64,000 nucleotides of DNA from positions 6,194,926 through 6,258,925 of the forward strand of contig JAJEKV010000038.1 of the NCBI GenBank assembly GCA_021234155.1, given 5' to 3'. The position numbers and the translations under genes are program-made. This DNA is from Isoetes taiwanensis. Lineage: Eukaryota > Streptophyta > Lycopodiopsida > Isoetales > Isoetaceae. The notes below the pieces were generated by a model, which was given only the letters and a program-made list of their open reading frames with translations, was not told the origin of the DNA and did no database searches. Position 1 is the first letter of the stretch. Every line of letters starts with the position of its first letter. Of this stretch, positions 36,649 through 48,449 are shown piece after piece.

Positions 36649-38484
36649 CTATTTGTTTTTCCGGAACCTGTATTCATATGAAGTTTGTGTCATAAAGGTT
36701 GCTGTGACCACCTTTCCTGCAAACCATCGGCCATGAAGGGATCTCTGGGTACTTATAGCAGCATTTATACTATCAAATTGAAGATACACATGCCCGAGGC
36801 TATGCTTATCAACATGTATATGTTTAATAGCTCCAAATTTTGAACATTCTTCCAATACTTCTTCTTTAATCTCGAGGTCAAAATCTGGTTTATTCTCTGT
36901 AGTTGGATCAAACATGTTTTTCAGTATTAAATACTCACTTGGTGTGCCAATAGACTGGGAAGTAGTTTTAGGGACTCCAGCCTGTCCAATTGGAGAAGCT
37001 ACAGATGTAAACCCCAAGGTAGAAGCTGCTAATGCATTTGTTGCATCCCGAGCAGCTTTACTGCGGTCTAGCTTTTGCATCAGCAGAGCCCTTGAACTAG
37101 CACTTAAAGGTAGACCAATTCTCTCGTCAACATCAAGGCTTCCTGGATTTAGTCCCATATCCTGCATTGTAAATTGGTCTGGGACAGCCGAAACCTTCAT
37201 TATAAGACCAGCAAGTTCTACTCTATCATTAAGTGCTTCCTGAGCTGCAGCTGCATGCTCTAAGTTTTCGAAAATTACAAAACCAAATCCCTTACAATGG
37301 CCAGTTCTGGGTTCAGTGTACACCTGAACTTGTTCCAATGGTCCAAAAGCTTCAAAGACTTGCCGAAGTTGTTCTTCAGTAACATTCAAATGCAAATTGC
37401 TGACAGAAAGGCGCCTGGATCCAGAAGTACTTGATTGCACAAGATTCTTTTCTGCCTCAGATGCCTTCACCATAATTGGCTGCCCGCGCAAGGGTTGCCC
37501 TGAGAGACCAATTGCTGTTGGAACTGACACTGCATCATAAAATTCAATGTATCCCACACCTTTTGACCTCCCTGTGTTTCTGTCCATAATCAACCGAACG
37601 TCACGAACTTTACCTGCCTGTGAGAAAAAATTATAAACATCATACTCATCTGCACGCAGGCAAATTTGGTAGGCAAAAACAGTCCTTTGGTCCCTTTCAG
37701 GATCTGCCTCTGGTTCGGCTGAGGCAGCTTCTTTACTCCTGGCCCTTTTGAAACCAGAATTTTCTCTATCACGCTCTACAGAGCGATGATCTCTGTCCAT
37801 ACTTCTTCCATGAGATCTTTCTTTTTCCCGGTCCCTAGATTTCTCTCTTTCTCTTTCCCGCTCCCTAGATTTTTCTCTCTCTCTTTCCGGGTCTTTAGAT
37901 TTCTCTTTATCTCTTTCATGGTCTTTAGATTTCTCTCTCTCTCTTTCCCGGTCCCTGGATCTTTCTCCATCTCTCTCCCGGTCCCTAGATCTTTCTCCAT
38001 CCTTTTCCTTAGATCTTTCCTTAGAATACTCCCTTTCCCTGTCCCTGTGCCGTTCCTTGTCCCTATTCAAATCCTCTCTTTCCCTGTCTTTATAGCGCTC
38101 CTTTTCTTTATCTTCCCTATTCCGATGCCGTTCTTTCTCCTTCAAATCCTTTTCCCTATCCTTCAAGTACTCTTTTTCCCTGTCTCTAGATCTTTCATAC
38201 CTCTCACTCCGACCATCTTTTGACCTATTTTCATATTTTTCAGATTTCTCACCTTGATCTGCATCCCGGTCGGAATACTTGCGCCTCTCATATCTGCTAT
38301 TGCTATCCCGTTCTTCCTCACGAGATCTATGGCGATGCTTTGTGGCAGAATCGCCGGACTTGTCCTCTGTGCCATCCTCACTAATGCGAATCCGTTTCGC
38401 AGAAGACTCACCATTGTGGTCCTTTCTGGTAGTTCTGTTCCGGTCAATAGCCTCTTCTAAATAGTCGTATTCGTCGAAGGCCAT
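36649..38484 (-). CDS. RBM39: RBM39/CC1-like splicing factor, intronless
   Basis: A single uninterrupted frame of 611 residues. The start at 38482-38484 (MAFDEYDYLEEAIDRNR) is chosen because the frame upstream lacks family sequence. Residues ~60-240 form a long RS/RE/RD-rich domain. RRM1 spans about 270-350 (RTVFAYQICLRADEYDVYNF, GVGYIEF), RRM2 about 360-440 (RLSVSNLHLNVTEEQLRQVF, GFGFVIF) and a C-terminal UHM-like RRM3 about 510-605 (GHVYLQFD, GRWFAGKVVTATF). This is the architecture of RBM39/CAPER-alpha (CC1-like), a nuclear U2AF65-related factor in 3' splice-site recognition. Length and order are complete and open. Other plant copies are, to my knowledge, intron-rich, so the lack of introns suggests a retrocopy under selection. 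A telo-box lies in the 5' leader and a TIR element upstream. Confidence 0.93.
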   Translation of the reverse strand: MAFDEYDYLEEAIDRNRTTRKDHNGESSAKRIRISEDGTEDKSGDSATKHRHRSREEERDSNSRYERRKYSDRDADQGEKSEKYENRSKDGRSERYERSRDREKEYLKDREKDLKEKERHRNREDKEKERYKDREREDLNRDKERHRDREREYSKERSKEKDGERSRDRERDGERSRDREREREKSKDHERDKEKSKDPEREREKSREREREREKSRDREKERSHGRSMDRDHRSVERDRENSGFKRARSKEAASAEPEADPERDQRTVFAYQICLRADEYDVYNFFSQAGKVRDVRLIMDRNTGRSKGVGYIEFYDAVSVPTAIGLSGQPLRGQPIMVKASEAEKNLVQSSTSGSRRLSVSNLHLNVTEEQLRQVFEAFGPLEQVQVYTEPRTGHCKGFGFVIFENLEHAAAAQEALNDRVELAGLIMKVSAVPDQFTMQDMGLNPGSLDVDERIGLPLSASSRALLMQKLDRSKAARDATNALAASTLGFTSVASPIGQAGVPKTTSQSIGTPSEYLILKNMFDPTTENKPDFDLEIKEEVLEECSKFGAIKHIHVDKHSLGHVYLQFDSINAAISTQRSLHGRWFAGKVVTATFMTQTSYEYRFRKNK

Positions 38485-38541
38485 AGCCGGCCGGAGTGGA
38501 GAAGCTACAGCTATGGCCGTCGAAGCCACTAGAACCTTAAA

Positions 38542-38556
38542 CCCTAATATCGCGTA
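38542..38556 (-). promoter_or_regulatory. Telo-box in the RBM39-like 5' region
   Basis: The minus strand reads ATTAGGGTTTAAGG about 60-70 bp upstream of the ATG. The AAACCCTAA/TTAGGGTTT motif is common near the start of plant translation and RNA-processing genes. Confidence 0.55.
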
Positions 38557-38667
38557 AATTTCTGAAAATTGCCATGTCAGCTTCCATGTAAGCACCATTC
38601 TTTTTTGTCCAGATGAACATTATAAACGGCATATTGGCAGCTTGTTTAGTTTCAATTCCGCTATGGA

Positions 38668-39180
38668 GGGGAGCCAATGTGCTTCGCTCAAGCAAATCTT
38701 TGGATTCCTGGAATCACGTGATTCGCTTAAGACAGTCGTTGTGATTCGCTCGAGCTAATCATAATAACGTGGCATGCTTCCGATCCATTTTTTTCTTCAG
38801 TGATAATAAGGCTTCCTCGTTTTAACTGTAGGACGACGTGATTAGCTCGCACAAATCATAGTGTGTGAGCATATGTTGTGACAGTATTTCCTTGGATGTT
38901 GCGTAAGAAGGCTTCAATATCTGGAAATGTTGTGTCAGATGTGATTAGCTCGAGCTAATAACAAGCCACATCGTGAAGCATGTGACGTCATGCGGCTGAC
39001 TCAGGTGTGCATGCCACAAAAAATGATGTGCAAAACAGAGGTTCAGGGGATAAAAAATAGATCTAAAGCATGCGACGTAAGTGCCACATCACAGTGATTA
39101 GCTGTGATTCTTTTGAGAAAATAACGTGATTCGCTCCCAGAAATCTAAAAATTCACTCCAGCGAATCACATTGGCGCCCC
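38668..39180. mobile_element. 513-bp TIR element (MITE-like) upstream of the RBM39-like gene
   Basis: Imperfect 21-bp terminal inverted repeats lie at 38668-38688 and 39160-39180 (19 of 21 paired; left begins GGGGAGCCAATGTG). The interior has many GTGATTAGCT/GTGATTCGCT words, several as palindromes such as ATTAGCTCGAGCTAAT at about 38943-38958. There is no coding capacity. A target-site duplication was not found, so the superfamily is unassigned. Confidence 0.6.
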
Positions 39181-39564
39181 GGTTAAAATCGGGGAGCCAA
39201 GGCTTTGGCAACTAATTTGTGTAAAAATTCTTATGTTTGTTCAGGTATTCAGGGAAGATCGTATCAATTGTTATCAGAACGGTTCCGATGTCCTTTGGAA
39301 TTATGGGTAGTGGAACCATTGCCATGATCTCAGTCGTGACCTTGAAATACATTGTATATATCTATGCATAACAATCTATGCAGTTAGATGTGTGAGAATA
39401 TTGTGGAGATACAGGAAAGGTGCTTCGAGAACTCCAAGAACAAAGTCATTCTTGAGAGGAAACTTCAATTGGATACTATTTATCCAGGTAAAACTTGAAT
39501 TGCTTTAGTGGGAGAAGCCACTATGTTACTGAATCTATTTAAAGCATTATGTTGTTGTTCGAAG

Positions 39565-39860
39565 TGATCCACGAGTAGGTGGCAATCACGAGTTAATTTG
39601 ACCCACGAGGATGTGATAATTACAACAGAAAGAGACTCACGAGTAGGTGGGGACCTCGAGTTGAATTGGTCCACGAGCAGGTGGCAACCAAGAACTAAAT
39701 TGGTCCACGGCGAGATGGTAACCAAGAATTAGTGGCCCACGAGTAGGTGGCAACCACTAGTATGTGAAAACCACGAGTAAGTGGTAGACACAAAAACCAC
39801 GAGTAAGTGGTAATCATGAACCAAGGTGGAAGCCACGAGGAGGTGGTAACCACGAGTTGA
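39565..39860. repeat. Minisatellite (CCACGAGTAGGTGGCAA)
   Basis: About ten degenerate ~30-bp copies of a unit built on CCACGAGTAGGTGGCAACCA, with spacers such as GAATTGGT. No coding evidence. Confidence 0.85.
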
Positions 39861-40558
39861 TAATATTTTATGATAGGGGAGTAGCCTTTAACAAAATAAT
39901 AATATTGGCAATGGTTCATAAAAATAATGAAGGCTAATAATCTTCATATTAAAGTTGATATCAACGAGATCCTGAAAGTTGTATTCAATGCAACTGAGGT
40001 CATTCGTTTCCGAGAAGGAAAAGAATTGATATGGTTTAAGGTTAACATCTAACGAAGAGCTCGGAGGAGTGGCCAGTATGATTATGCACTAGGCAAAATC
40101 ATATAGAGCTAGTATATATATCATGGTTGGTAACCTGAACTTCAATTGGCAATATCTCTGCAACCACGGATTCAGTTTGGGCGAATTTTACTTTTCTGAA
40201 ACCGTCTCGGAGTCTAGTTTTTGAATTGAGGCAATGATTCTTTTAGTTCATCCGTATGAGGAAGAAATAGCGAAAAGAGTGACAAGGAGCCAAGTGTCAA
40301 CCCTTGTGACAAGCCATAGGTCTAGTGACAAGTTTGTGTCGAATATTAATATCTTGACACACAAAGTGCTTGTGTTGTGTCAAAATTGTGTCTAGCGCAT
40401 AGCATCAAATACTTTGTCAAATGAATGACCTAATTTTTATCAACTTTTTAGCACAACTTAAGTAGGTTATTGTAACAACTTTTGAACCATATTGTAGCAA
40501 AGTTGTGACAATCTTTTCTTAAGATTTATGACAAAATGATATCCAAAATTTCATCTAA

Positions 40559-40594
40559 CTAGTTATGGTGCCCGGCGTTGCCGGGCTTTAGTAA
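40559..40594 (-). mobile_element. Helitron 3' terminus, second copy
   Basis: The minus strand reads GCCCGGCAACGCCGGGC followed by ACCATAA and CTAG before T. It has the same hairpin as the end at 12663-12700. The body would lie at higher coordinates, where no Rep-helicase is seen. The 5' end was not located. Confidence 0.75.
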
Positions 40595-40978
40595 TGATTT
40601 GAGGAGGTGGTTGTTTCGGTGTTGGCTAGAGTGGCTTTCGGAGGGCGTGTAATATAGAGCAAGGCTTTAAGATTCAAAAATAAAGAACCATTGTGCAATC
40701 TTGGATGTTAAACTGTACAAATGTTACAGGACATTGTTTCTGTTTATATGTGAGCTTTAGCAACTGTGAACTTTGATTGTTCTTTTTGTTTAGGGAAGTA
40801 CAATGTGCTACGTTGGAATGCCATGTGGATGCCAATGCAAGTGTTTGTTTGGTTGGCTTATAAGTACAAATGGAATGTTCATTCAGTTGGTTTTTCTAAA
40901 TATCAATCAACATATGAAGTTGTTCGTATCTATTAGCTATAGCTAGGTAAAGGGTCTTCCCGCTAAAGGGTTTTATGA

Positions 40979-41175
40979 ATAATTACCTTGAGTCATTTGA
41001 AGAAGTATCAATGCATGTAATTCTACAATTTTTTAATATGTTGGTCATATAGAAATAGGATTTTGGCTATTTGTAAATAATTACCTTGAATTATTTGAAA
41101 AAGTAGCAACACATGTAATAATTCCATAATTTCTTGACATGTTGGTCATCTAGAAATAGGATTTTGGCTATTTGA
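40979..41175. repeat. Tandem duplication, two ~98-bp units
   Basis: Both units contain AATAATTACCTTGA and AGAAATAGGATTTTGGCTAT. They lie within the presumed Helitron body that ends at 40559. Confidence 0.85.
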
Positions 41176-43600
41176 ATAATGATAAGAATTACTTGAACCA
41201 AAGTGGGAAAAATATCATTTGTCTAGACACATTTATTTGTTTGCGCTACGATGAAAGGGCCAAAACATATTCATCAATTATGTTTTCCTCCTTTGTGAAT
41301 GCAGTGTAAATGGGGCTTTTCTTTGTTCTCACATTGTAGAGATGGTATGTAAGCAAGCAACATGGTATATGGAGTCTTTGAAGTAACATGTTGTTTGTTG
41401 CTTATAGATGACCTTTGAACTTGACTTAAATAAAATGGAATAATAATGCGACGCTTCCTAATGTCATCATTTTAATTCTTTAACCTCATCATTTTAGAAT
41501 AATGGCACACCGGATCCCTAATTTCGTCATGCTAAATGCCTCATGAATTTACTTTCTATAAATCTAAACATATGAATTGGATAACTGGAGATTCGATGAA
41601 TAAATAATTCTTAGGCTAGAGGGCATTCCTTCGTATGACAAATCCCTTCCCTCAAAACACACAAACCACCAAAGCCTTTGCAAGGAAAGCGCTAAAACCT
41701 TTGTTTCAAGCCTATTTTTTTCAAACTAACATTCCTTTGAGCAACACCGAAAGGTTAGCCTATATTTTTTAGGTGAACTATTATATTTATCCTGAAATAA
41801 GCAAGATCGAGCAACATCTCAAGTGTTGAATAGCCACGCAAATAATGCATTTCAGTGATTGAAGATTGCCCATTCAGTTAGAAGCTCTCGAAGATTTTGA
41901 TTTATAACAGCTTAAGATGGTTTGTATAGAGTAGCAAATCTTTGTATTCCAACACTTCCATCTACTTTCTCATCTTTTGCCTATTTTTGCAGTTATAATG
42001 AGTCAAATTGATAGAAAAATACAACGAATTGTGATGCATATTCCTAGTTCCAAAAAGCACGGGTTCTAATGCAGGTTAATGTTTAGTTAAGGCAAGAATG
42101 GTATGAATAAGACCAAATAAAGGAGAAAGCACCTTTAGGACAATTGTGTTTCGTTTCCAACCTCTTACCTCATGTCTTGTTTATGGATCTTTATTTAAAT
42201 TCTTCATGGATCCTTCCTTATTTCATAGGTGAACCAGAGGAGCCTATGTGCAAAAGACGCTTGTACACAAACTCGCAATACTTGGTGTACATATCAACTT
42301 AAGGAGAAGATGGTGCATCTTATTGATTGAAAAATGACCCTTCTATTAAAAGCTCTAAAAGATTGATCGATGGTAGCGTAGACAATTGTATAGAGGCCTT
42401 AAATGGGGTATAGATTTTTAACACTCATGCTGCAGTGGCAGACCCAATAATACAACAAACACATCTGCTCCTGCATATTGAGATGACGATGGTTGACATT
42501 CTTATACATCTTAATATTATTTCGTTTTCAATATTTCAGTGTTAAATTTCTACCATGCAATACAGATCTGAGATTTAAAAATGGATAGAATGACATTTTT
42601 ATCAGTCAAAAAAGGAAAAGTCCCATTACTATCCACACTACTATCGATAAAGCTGGAGAGACATCATTTACCAATTTGATCAATATAACTTTTGACAATG
42701 GGGTTGATCAATCCTGCAGACAACCAGCTTAAAAACGTATTGTCTACTTATAAGTGTACATCTAGAAAGGGGTTTCAGTATACCATTATTAAGAGCTTTG
42801 TTGATCTTCCTATGCAGCTGCAAGGGGCATTCCCCACAGAGGATGGAGATCATCATTCTTTTGCAGCTCCATTATAGCCGCATGTTCAATTCGCTTAAGA
42901 TAAATTAGCAAACTAAGGAAATAACAGAACATTTGGGCTCATGTGGCAATGAAGTTAGAACTTGCTTGAGCTGTGAAGAGGGTGCCAAAGCTGTTGATGA
43001 AGATCCTATCAGATATGGAGCACTATTAATTCGGGCTAAAATCTGGCCTATCAACTCCTTGCAACCATTGAACAGCAAATTATCTGCTTCAGCGTTTCAA
43101 TACATTGTGATGGTAGCTCTTGGCTAATGGGAATCTCCAAATGTAATCACATTTGTTCGCAGTCTAAAAAGTTGTCGCTTGTTTGCAGTCTAGAACTTGT
43201 GACACCCCTGATCAATAAAAGCCCTGCAATGTCAACTCCACGATCATTCTCTTGCATTAAGAGTGCACATGAACACTTAAGAATTTTGACACTTAAGTAG
43301 ACCTGCACAAATGGGGTACAGAGGTAGATATAGATGCAAAGAAAATCAATCGATATTCATCTTACACATACCTTTTTGTATGAATCTCCCAACACATTGG
43401 TGGTCATCTATTAATTGTCATGTACATGGTCATACCCAAGTTATGATGATAGTGGTGAGTAATAATTTGTTCTATTGGCCAACTGTCTTGGATCAAATAG
43501 GGCTAAATGATTAAGAAGGCCTACATAGACTTACTGATAGTAACAGCATATGTAGCAACACAGATGTTGCATCCTGGTCTGGATTCAAGTTAAAATCATG
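41176..43600. other. No gene recognised
   Basis: AT-rich sequence with only short open frames on both strands. Part may be non-autonomous Helitron. No repeat structure or conserved protein motif was seen. Confidence 0.35.
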
Positions 43601-43612
43601 CTCTGCTGAAAC

Positions 43613-43945
43613 TCATGCAGAGTCTGTATCACCATGAATTTGATAGGCACCAAGCAAGCTCAACCAAGGAACTGTACCAGGCTGAAAATAAGATTTGTTT
43701 ATAAGATCATTTGCCTCGTCTAGCCATCCAAATCGTCCAAGAATACCAACCACACATCCATATTGTTCTAAGAATTGTGGTATATTATGATCAAATGAAA
43801 GCCTGTGACCCCATGAAAATAGAAAACTAACAAAGGTTAAGATATTTGGCTTCATATCCTCACATTGCATTTCCTTAAATGCTATGAAAACCTCCTTACC
43901 ATAACATATGCTGCCATGATGACAGGCCCAGATATAACATTTCAC
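43613..43945 (-). pseudogene. Pentatricopeptide repeat (PPR) gene fragment, PLS/E type
   Basis: The 110-residue frame follows the C-terminal PPR pattern of plant PLS proteins: FKEMQCEDMKPNILTFVSF, then QYGCVVGILGRFGWLDEAND, then WLSLLGAYQIHGD. A functional PPR gene would have many repeats upstream in one frame. Here neighbouring sequence at higher coordinates is interrupted, with only weak traces up to about 44.7 kb. PPR proteins bind organellar RNA and E-type ones assist C-to-U editing. This copy is a remnant. Confidence 0.75.
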
Positions 43946-45889
43946 TCTTGCGTTTCATCAAATACATGCATGCACTCTCTAGGTTCTGACACTTGGCATA
44001 TATATATATGTAAGAGCATTTCCAAGTGGAACATCCTATGCAAGTTTCGTGCCTCTCATCTGAGTACATTAGTTGCATAAAATAGTGGAATTGGCAAATG
44101 CACTTCGTAACTTCTTTAGTCTTTCATCAAGAAGATAATGTGCCTGTAATGGTGGCTCAATTCAGGAGAATGAAGCATCCTCCAAGTCTAACCACTTTGC
44201 TTCTGCCTTGCCTGCAATTTAACCATGTGAACAGTAAGGATGAAACTACTTATGGCCTCGTGTCAGGCATCTATGATGATGTTTATATCGTGTAGAGGAA
44301 TGTTGCAGAAGTAGAAGAATTAAGGAAATGTGCAGCTCAAAAAGAAAGCTTACCAAACCAAGGCTGTCCAGTCAAGAATTCAAATAACTAATATATCATT
44401 TACATTAAAGCATCATACGTACAGAATTAGGTGCTTTAGAAGGCTGCAACATCAAAGAACCTTCTTTAATACCTGTCTTGTAACCAGCTTGTTGTGGATG
44501 GAGGCATCCGACAACCTTGCATTTACTTCCTATGGATTTAGTGGATTGTTGAGAAAACATCGCCATTAACATATAAGTACTGAATTTGCAGGTCCATGGT
44601 TCTATACGTGTCTGCAATTGCAACTGTATTGATGTGGAACCTTCGACGTGAGCATCCCCTGCGAAAACTATTTTGCAATCCAAGTCAGATCCTCTCAGAG
44701 TGACTGTGCCTACAAATAGTTTTCACTCACCTTGTAAAGCATGTTTGGAGCAAAGATGCATTGCTACTGAGATATTGAGTAATCCATCAGCCAAAAACTG
44801 CCCACTCATGGGTCCCATGCATATCCCTTATGCAATATGTCATTTTTGGGTTGCCCCCCCTCATTTATGTGGGTTTGTGGAGACAAAGATTTCCTTCCAT
44901 AAAACTTACTTGATTTATGAAGAGGATTCTAAGGACTCCAACAACATTTTGCACCAATGCTTGCCCTGTAAATGATGCATATTCAGCGACAAAAAAATGG
45001 TTTTGTTAACGAAACATTCGTGCAATGAGTTCTAAATCTAAAAGAGCTTCATACGCCAGAGTGCCTAAACCTATAATTAGATGTTGGATCCATAATTGCA
45101 GGCCCAAATAAATCTCCATGGCCAAAAGGAGAAATCTGAATATTGCAGCTACCAGTTATGGAGGCTTTATTGCTACTACATGGATGTTGAGATTAATGCC
45201 GATGCACGGGCAGAACCTGCGTAAACTCAAAGAGTCTGCAGTATAAAAACTTGTGGCACCTTGGCTAGTTAGTTGATTAGTAATGGCCCACAATATCAAC
45301 TCCACAATCATCCTCTTGCTCTGAGAGTGCATATGGTCGCTTAAGAATTTTGAGGCTTCAGCAGACCTATACAAATTGCTTATGAAGGTGAATATAGATG
45401 CAAAAAAAACAAAGGACATTGATATGTTGTAACTTTAGAGGATGTTAGAAGCATACCTTAAGAGAGGATGCAAGGGATGATTAGCTCAATAGCTTAGCTG
45501 ACCATGCTCCTCAAATGTCCTTCACATAAATGAGCTATCAACTATTCATCTTCTGGCTGGGGCCATATGATTGTACGCCGTGCTACTTCTATTCTGGTCC
45601 ATGTAATAAGTGTAGCATCCAGTCAATTCTCCAGGCAATGATGGTATCATTGCACATTCTGGCATAATGCAGCAGACATAGCCCTTTCCAACAGCAAGAG
45701 ACTCATTAGAAGAGACTCATTAGGAGGCTCTGAAATCAAGGCAGGGCTAGTTATTTGCTGCAGAAAAGACAACGGTCTATGCATCTACATGTGGAGAAGC
45801 CAAATGCAAAAACGTTGTTGCGTACCTTCTTTCCTTGAGTTAAGAAAAAATGCAATTGCAAAGAGTGTATCTCCGTTTGGTAAGATGAC

Positions 45890-46115
45890 CTTCTACATTG
45901 ATTCTTGAAGTGCAATCAATAAATCCCCCCCATTATTGGCATAATTGGAATAGAATTTCGTCATTAGCACTGTAGTGCCCTCATCACTTACTGGCCATAA
46001 AGAAGCTATAACAGCAGGAACACCTGTTATGTGAAAAGATCTACATAACCCCAAAATGCCTTCTGCAGTTACTTGGCCTAAGCCAGTTTTGCATCCACTG
46101 CAAAGGGTTGGGGTG
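45890..46115 (-). pseudogene. CHAT protease domain fragment
   Basis: The minus strand encodes CSGCKTGLGQVTAEGILGLC, then SFHITGVPAVIASLW and PVSDEGTTVLMTKFYSNY. After a one-base shift in an 8-G run (near 45927-45934) it continues DLLIALQESM and stops. This is the C-terminal core of the CHAT domain (caspase-like, usually behind TPR repeats), including the catalytic Cys in SGCKTG. The His-bearing part and TPRs were not found nearby. Only about 75 residues remain, so this is an exon or a relic. Confidence 0.65.
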
Positions 46116-46741
46116 GGCTGCCATAGCCACCGACCTTAAGCTTCAGATGCCTCAAATCCGATGCCTCCTGCAAGAAGATAATCCATCCTTCGCAATCTCA
46201 AAGCAATTCAATTGAAAGAAAAAAACCCTCACGCACACAAATTCCTTCCAATAATTTTTGCAAAATCCGATTCAGATGAAGAATGAAGAATGCCTTGGCA
46301 TGTGGCATCCATGCAAAGGACTTAGTATGGAAGAAACTCTTATCCGGCCACAGTTTTCGACGCCTTATTTCCAATCCCACTTACCCGTCGAAATCATAAA
46401 AAAGGGTTAGCGATTTTTGGAAAATCAAAAAAATTTTCCGGCGACCAAAATGTCAATAATCTTAGGAAATCGGATAAGAAAAAATTCCAAAAACCTTTTT
46501 CACCAAACCGGAAAATCCCAAATTAACAAGATTGATATTCCAACAGGAATTTTGAGAGCTTTTGTCAACTTTATATTGCAATTTGTGGGGGTGATTGCAG
46601 CAATATTTAAGCAATATTAAAACTACTTCACTACAACGTTTGCCTAAATACTTTTATACATCATTAGAGATGTAGTATTGCACTAAGGGATCTTACTTTG
46701 ACTAATCCAAGAAAGATTTGGAGACCCAAGAACTAGTCAAA

Positions 46742-48449
46742 TGAAGGGTACTTGGCAATATGAAGAAGTAAAGCAATTAGGAAGATAAGACAATGCTCAA
46801 TATTAATTGATTTATACCGTAGTTGTTATAGCAATAAGATTAACAATGCTGATTAATCATATGGGTACACATCAATTTGTTCACGTAGGCCATGCTCAAT
46901 GTCCTCTATCTCGTCATCATCAAGATATAGACGAAGAGCAAAACCCTTAATTACTTCAGAATTATCATGTACATGTCCGGCAATTTCCTCATCTTCAATA
47001 TAATCCTCATCATGACCAAGAATGTGGATTGGCAAATTGAATGGAGATCAGAGCATATAAGTTGCATCTTTATCAACCTCCTCTTTTTGTGAAAGTGCAA
47101 CGGTGATTCTAAAGGAATATGTTCATCAGTATTATCTACAAACAAACCTTCTCCCAAATACGGACTGTCCTCTACAATGTTGATGCCAATATCTGCCAGC
47201 TCTCCATCTTCTTCATCATGTAATAATGGGTCGTCAACATCATTAGTGATACCCAGAACACCCTCGCAACTACCACCGTCGTTGTCGCCGGCACCACCAT
47301 CATCATCAAAATCATCATCATAGTAGCATCAACATGAACATCACCACCACCGTTATTTTGTTTTGTTTTCTCATGATTCTTGGCACAATGCAAAATGTCA
47401 TATTTCCTAGCTGTTTGACACAAAGTTACCAATTTGGGTAGCTTCCAATACATCTGGGTGAATTTGAGCATCATAATCTATGGCAAAGAAAAATGATTAT
47501 CACCTAAGTTAGAGCAGGCAGAGATACAAAGTTGGGGCCTTGGAAGGGTTTCACTTCTTCTTTAGGAAGAAGTCAAAGCAATTAGGAAGATAAAAATGAT
47601 GGCAATATTAATTGGCTTTTCACACTTAATTGCTATAGCAATAAGATTAACAATGTCGTGATTAATGAACCATTAATGGTCTTTTGCTAGGGTTTGCTTT
47701 AAAATCCATATAAAAATCAATGTCCCCTATCTCGAAATCATCAAGTTTTGCTAAAATTAAAAAAACCCCTAGTTTTGGGGGTACTTTTATGGAAATGTCA
47801 TAACGTTTTCTTCAATATGATCCAAATGAGAAAGATATTTCAGATGTAATGTAAAAGAGAATGAGATCTTTCCATATAAGTTGCATCTTTATCAACCTCC
47901 TCTTTTTTCAAAGTGCAAATTCTAAAGGAATATGTTCATCAAGATTGTCTTTGGAATCCTACAAAACAAACCTTTCTCCCAATTTTCTTGTGTATTAAAA
48001 ATTGAGCCAATAACTTGTGATTTAAGACTTCTTCATCATGTATAATGGGTTAACATCATGGAAATATCTCATCCTCAAAACCACCACGTGATCGCCATAG
48101 CTTGATCATCATCAAAATCATCATCATAGTAGCATCAACATGAACATTGGGATGCCGCTATTTTGTTTTGTTTTCTCATGATTCTTGCACAATGCAAAAT
48201 GTCATATTTTGGAACGAGGCCCACAAAAAGTTACCAATTTGGGTAGCTTCCCATACATCCTGCCCATGAAAAGACGAGCATCATAATCTATGGCAAAGAA
48301 AAAATGATTATCTTCACCTAAGTTAGAGACAGTGAGATGGAAAGGTGAGGCCTTGGAAGGGTTTCACTTCTTCTTTAAGTGTCAAATGGGAATTGAGGAA
48401 ATGATTAAAGTGATGGCAAAGTTTGGCTATTCACACTTAATTGCTACAA
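46742..48449. repeat. Tandem duplication of period ~820 bp left of the piggyBac element
   Basis: Sequence at 46742-47550 recurs at about 47562-48360, and the start of a third copy runs into the piggyBac left end at 48362. Shared words include AAAGCAATTAGGAAGATAA and GCATCTTTATCAACCTCCTC. The second unit carries a degraded piggyBac left end at 47667-47715 (ACCATTAATGGTC, then TTTTGCTAGGGTTTGC). The first unit has a minus-strand acidic reading frame (46853-47474) of unknown identity, broken by a frame change. The copies are mosaics rather than simple duplicates. Confidence 0.65.

Noticed and set aside
37786-38223. Plus-strand frame of 145 codons rich in Phe, Leu and Pro
   Set aside because: It is the antisense of the RS-rich repeats of the RBM39-like gene.
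43140-44700. More PPR repeats around the fragment
   Set aside because: Only weak resemblance on the minus strand; I could not read a second repeat with confidence.
46828-46840. TTAA in the first tandem unit as an empty piggyBac target site
   Set aside because: The right flank of the element does not continue into the sequence that follows this TTAA, so it is not the pre-insertion site.
46853-47474. Acidic minus-strand protein as a real gene
   Set aside because: It changes frame, consists largely of Asp/Glu or Met runs, and sits in a mosaic duplication; kept only as part of the repeat.
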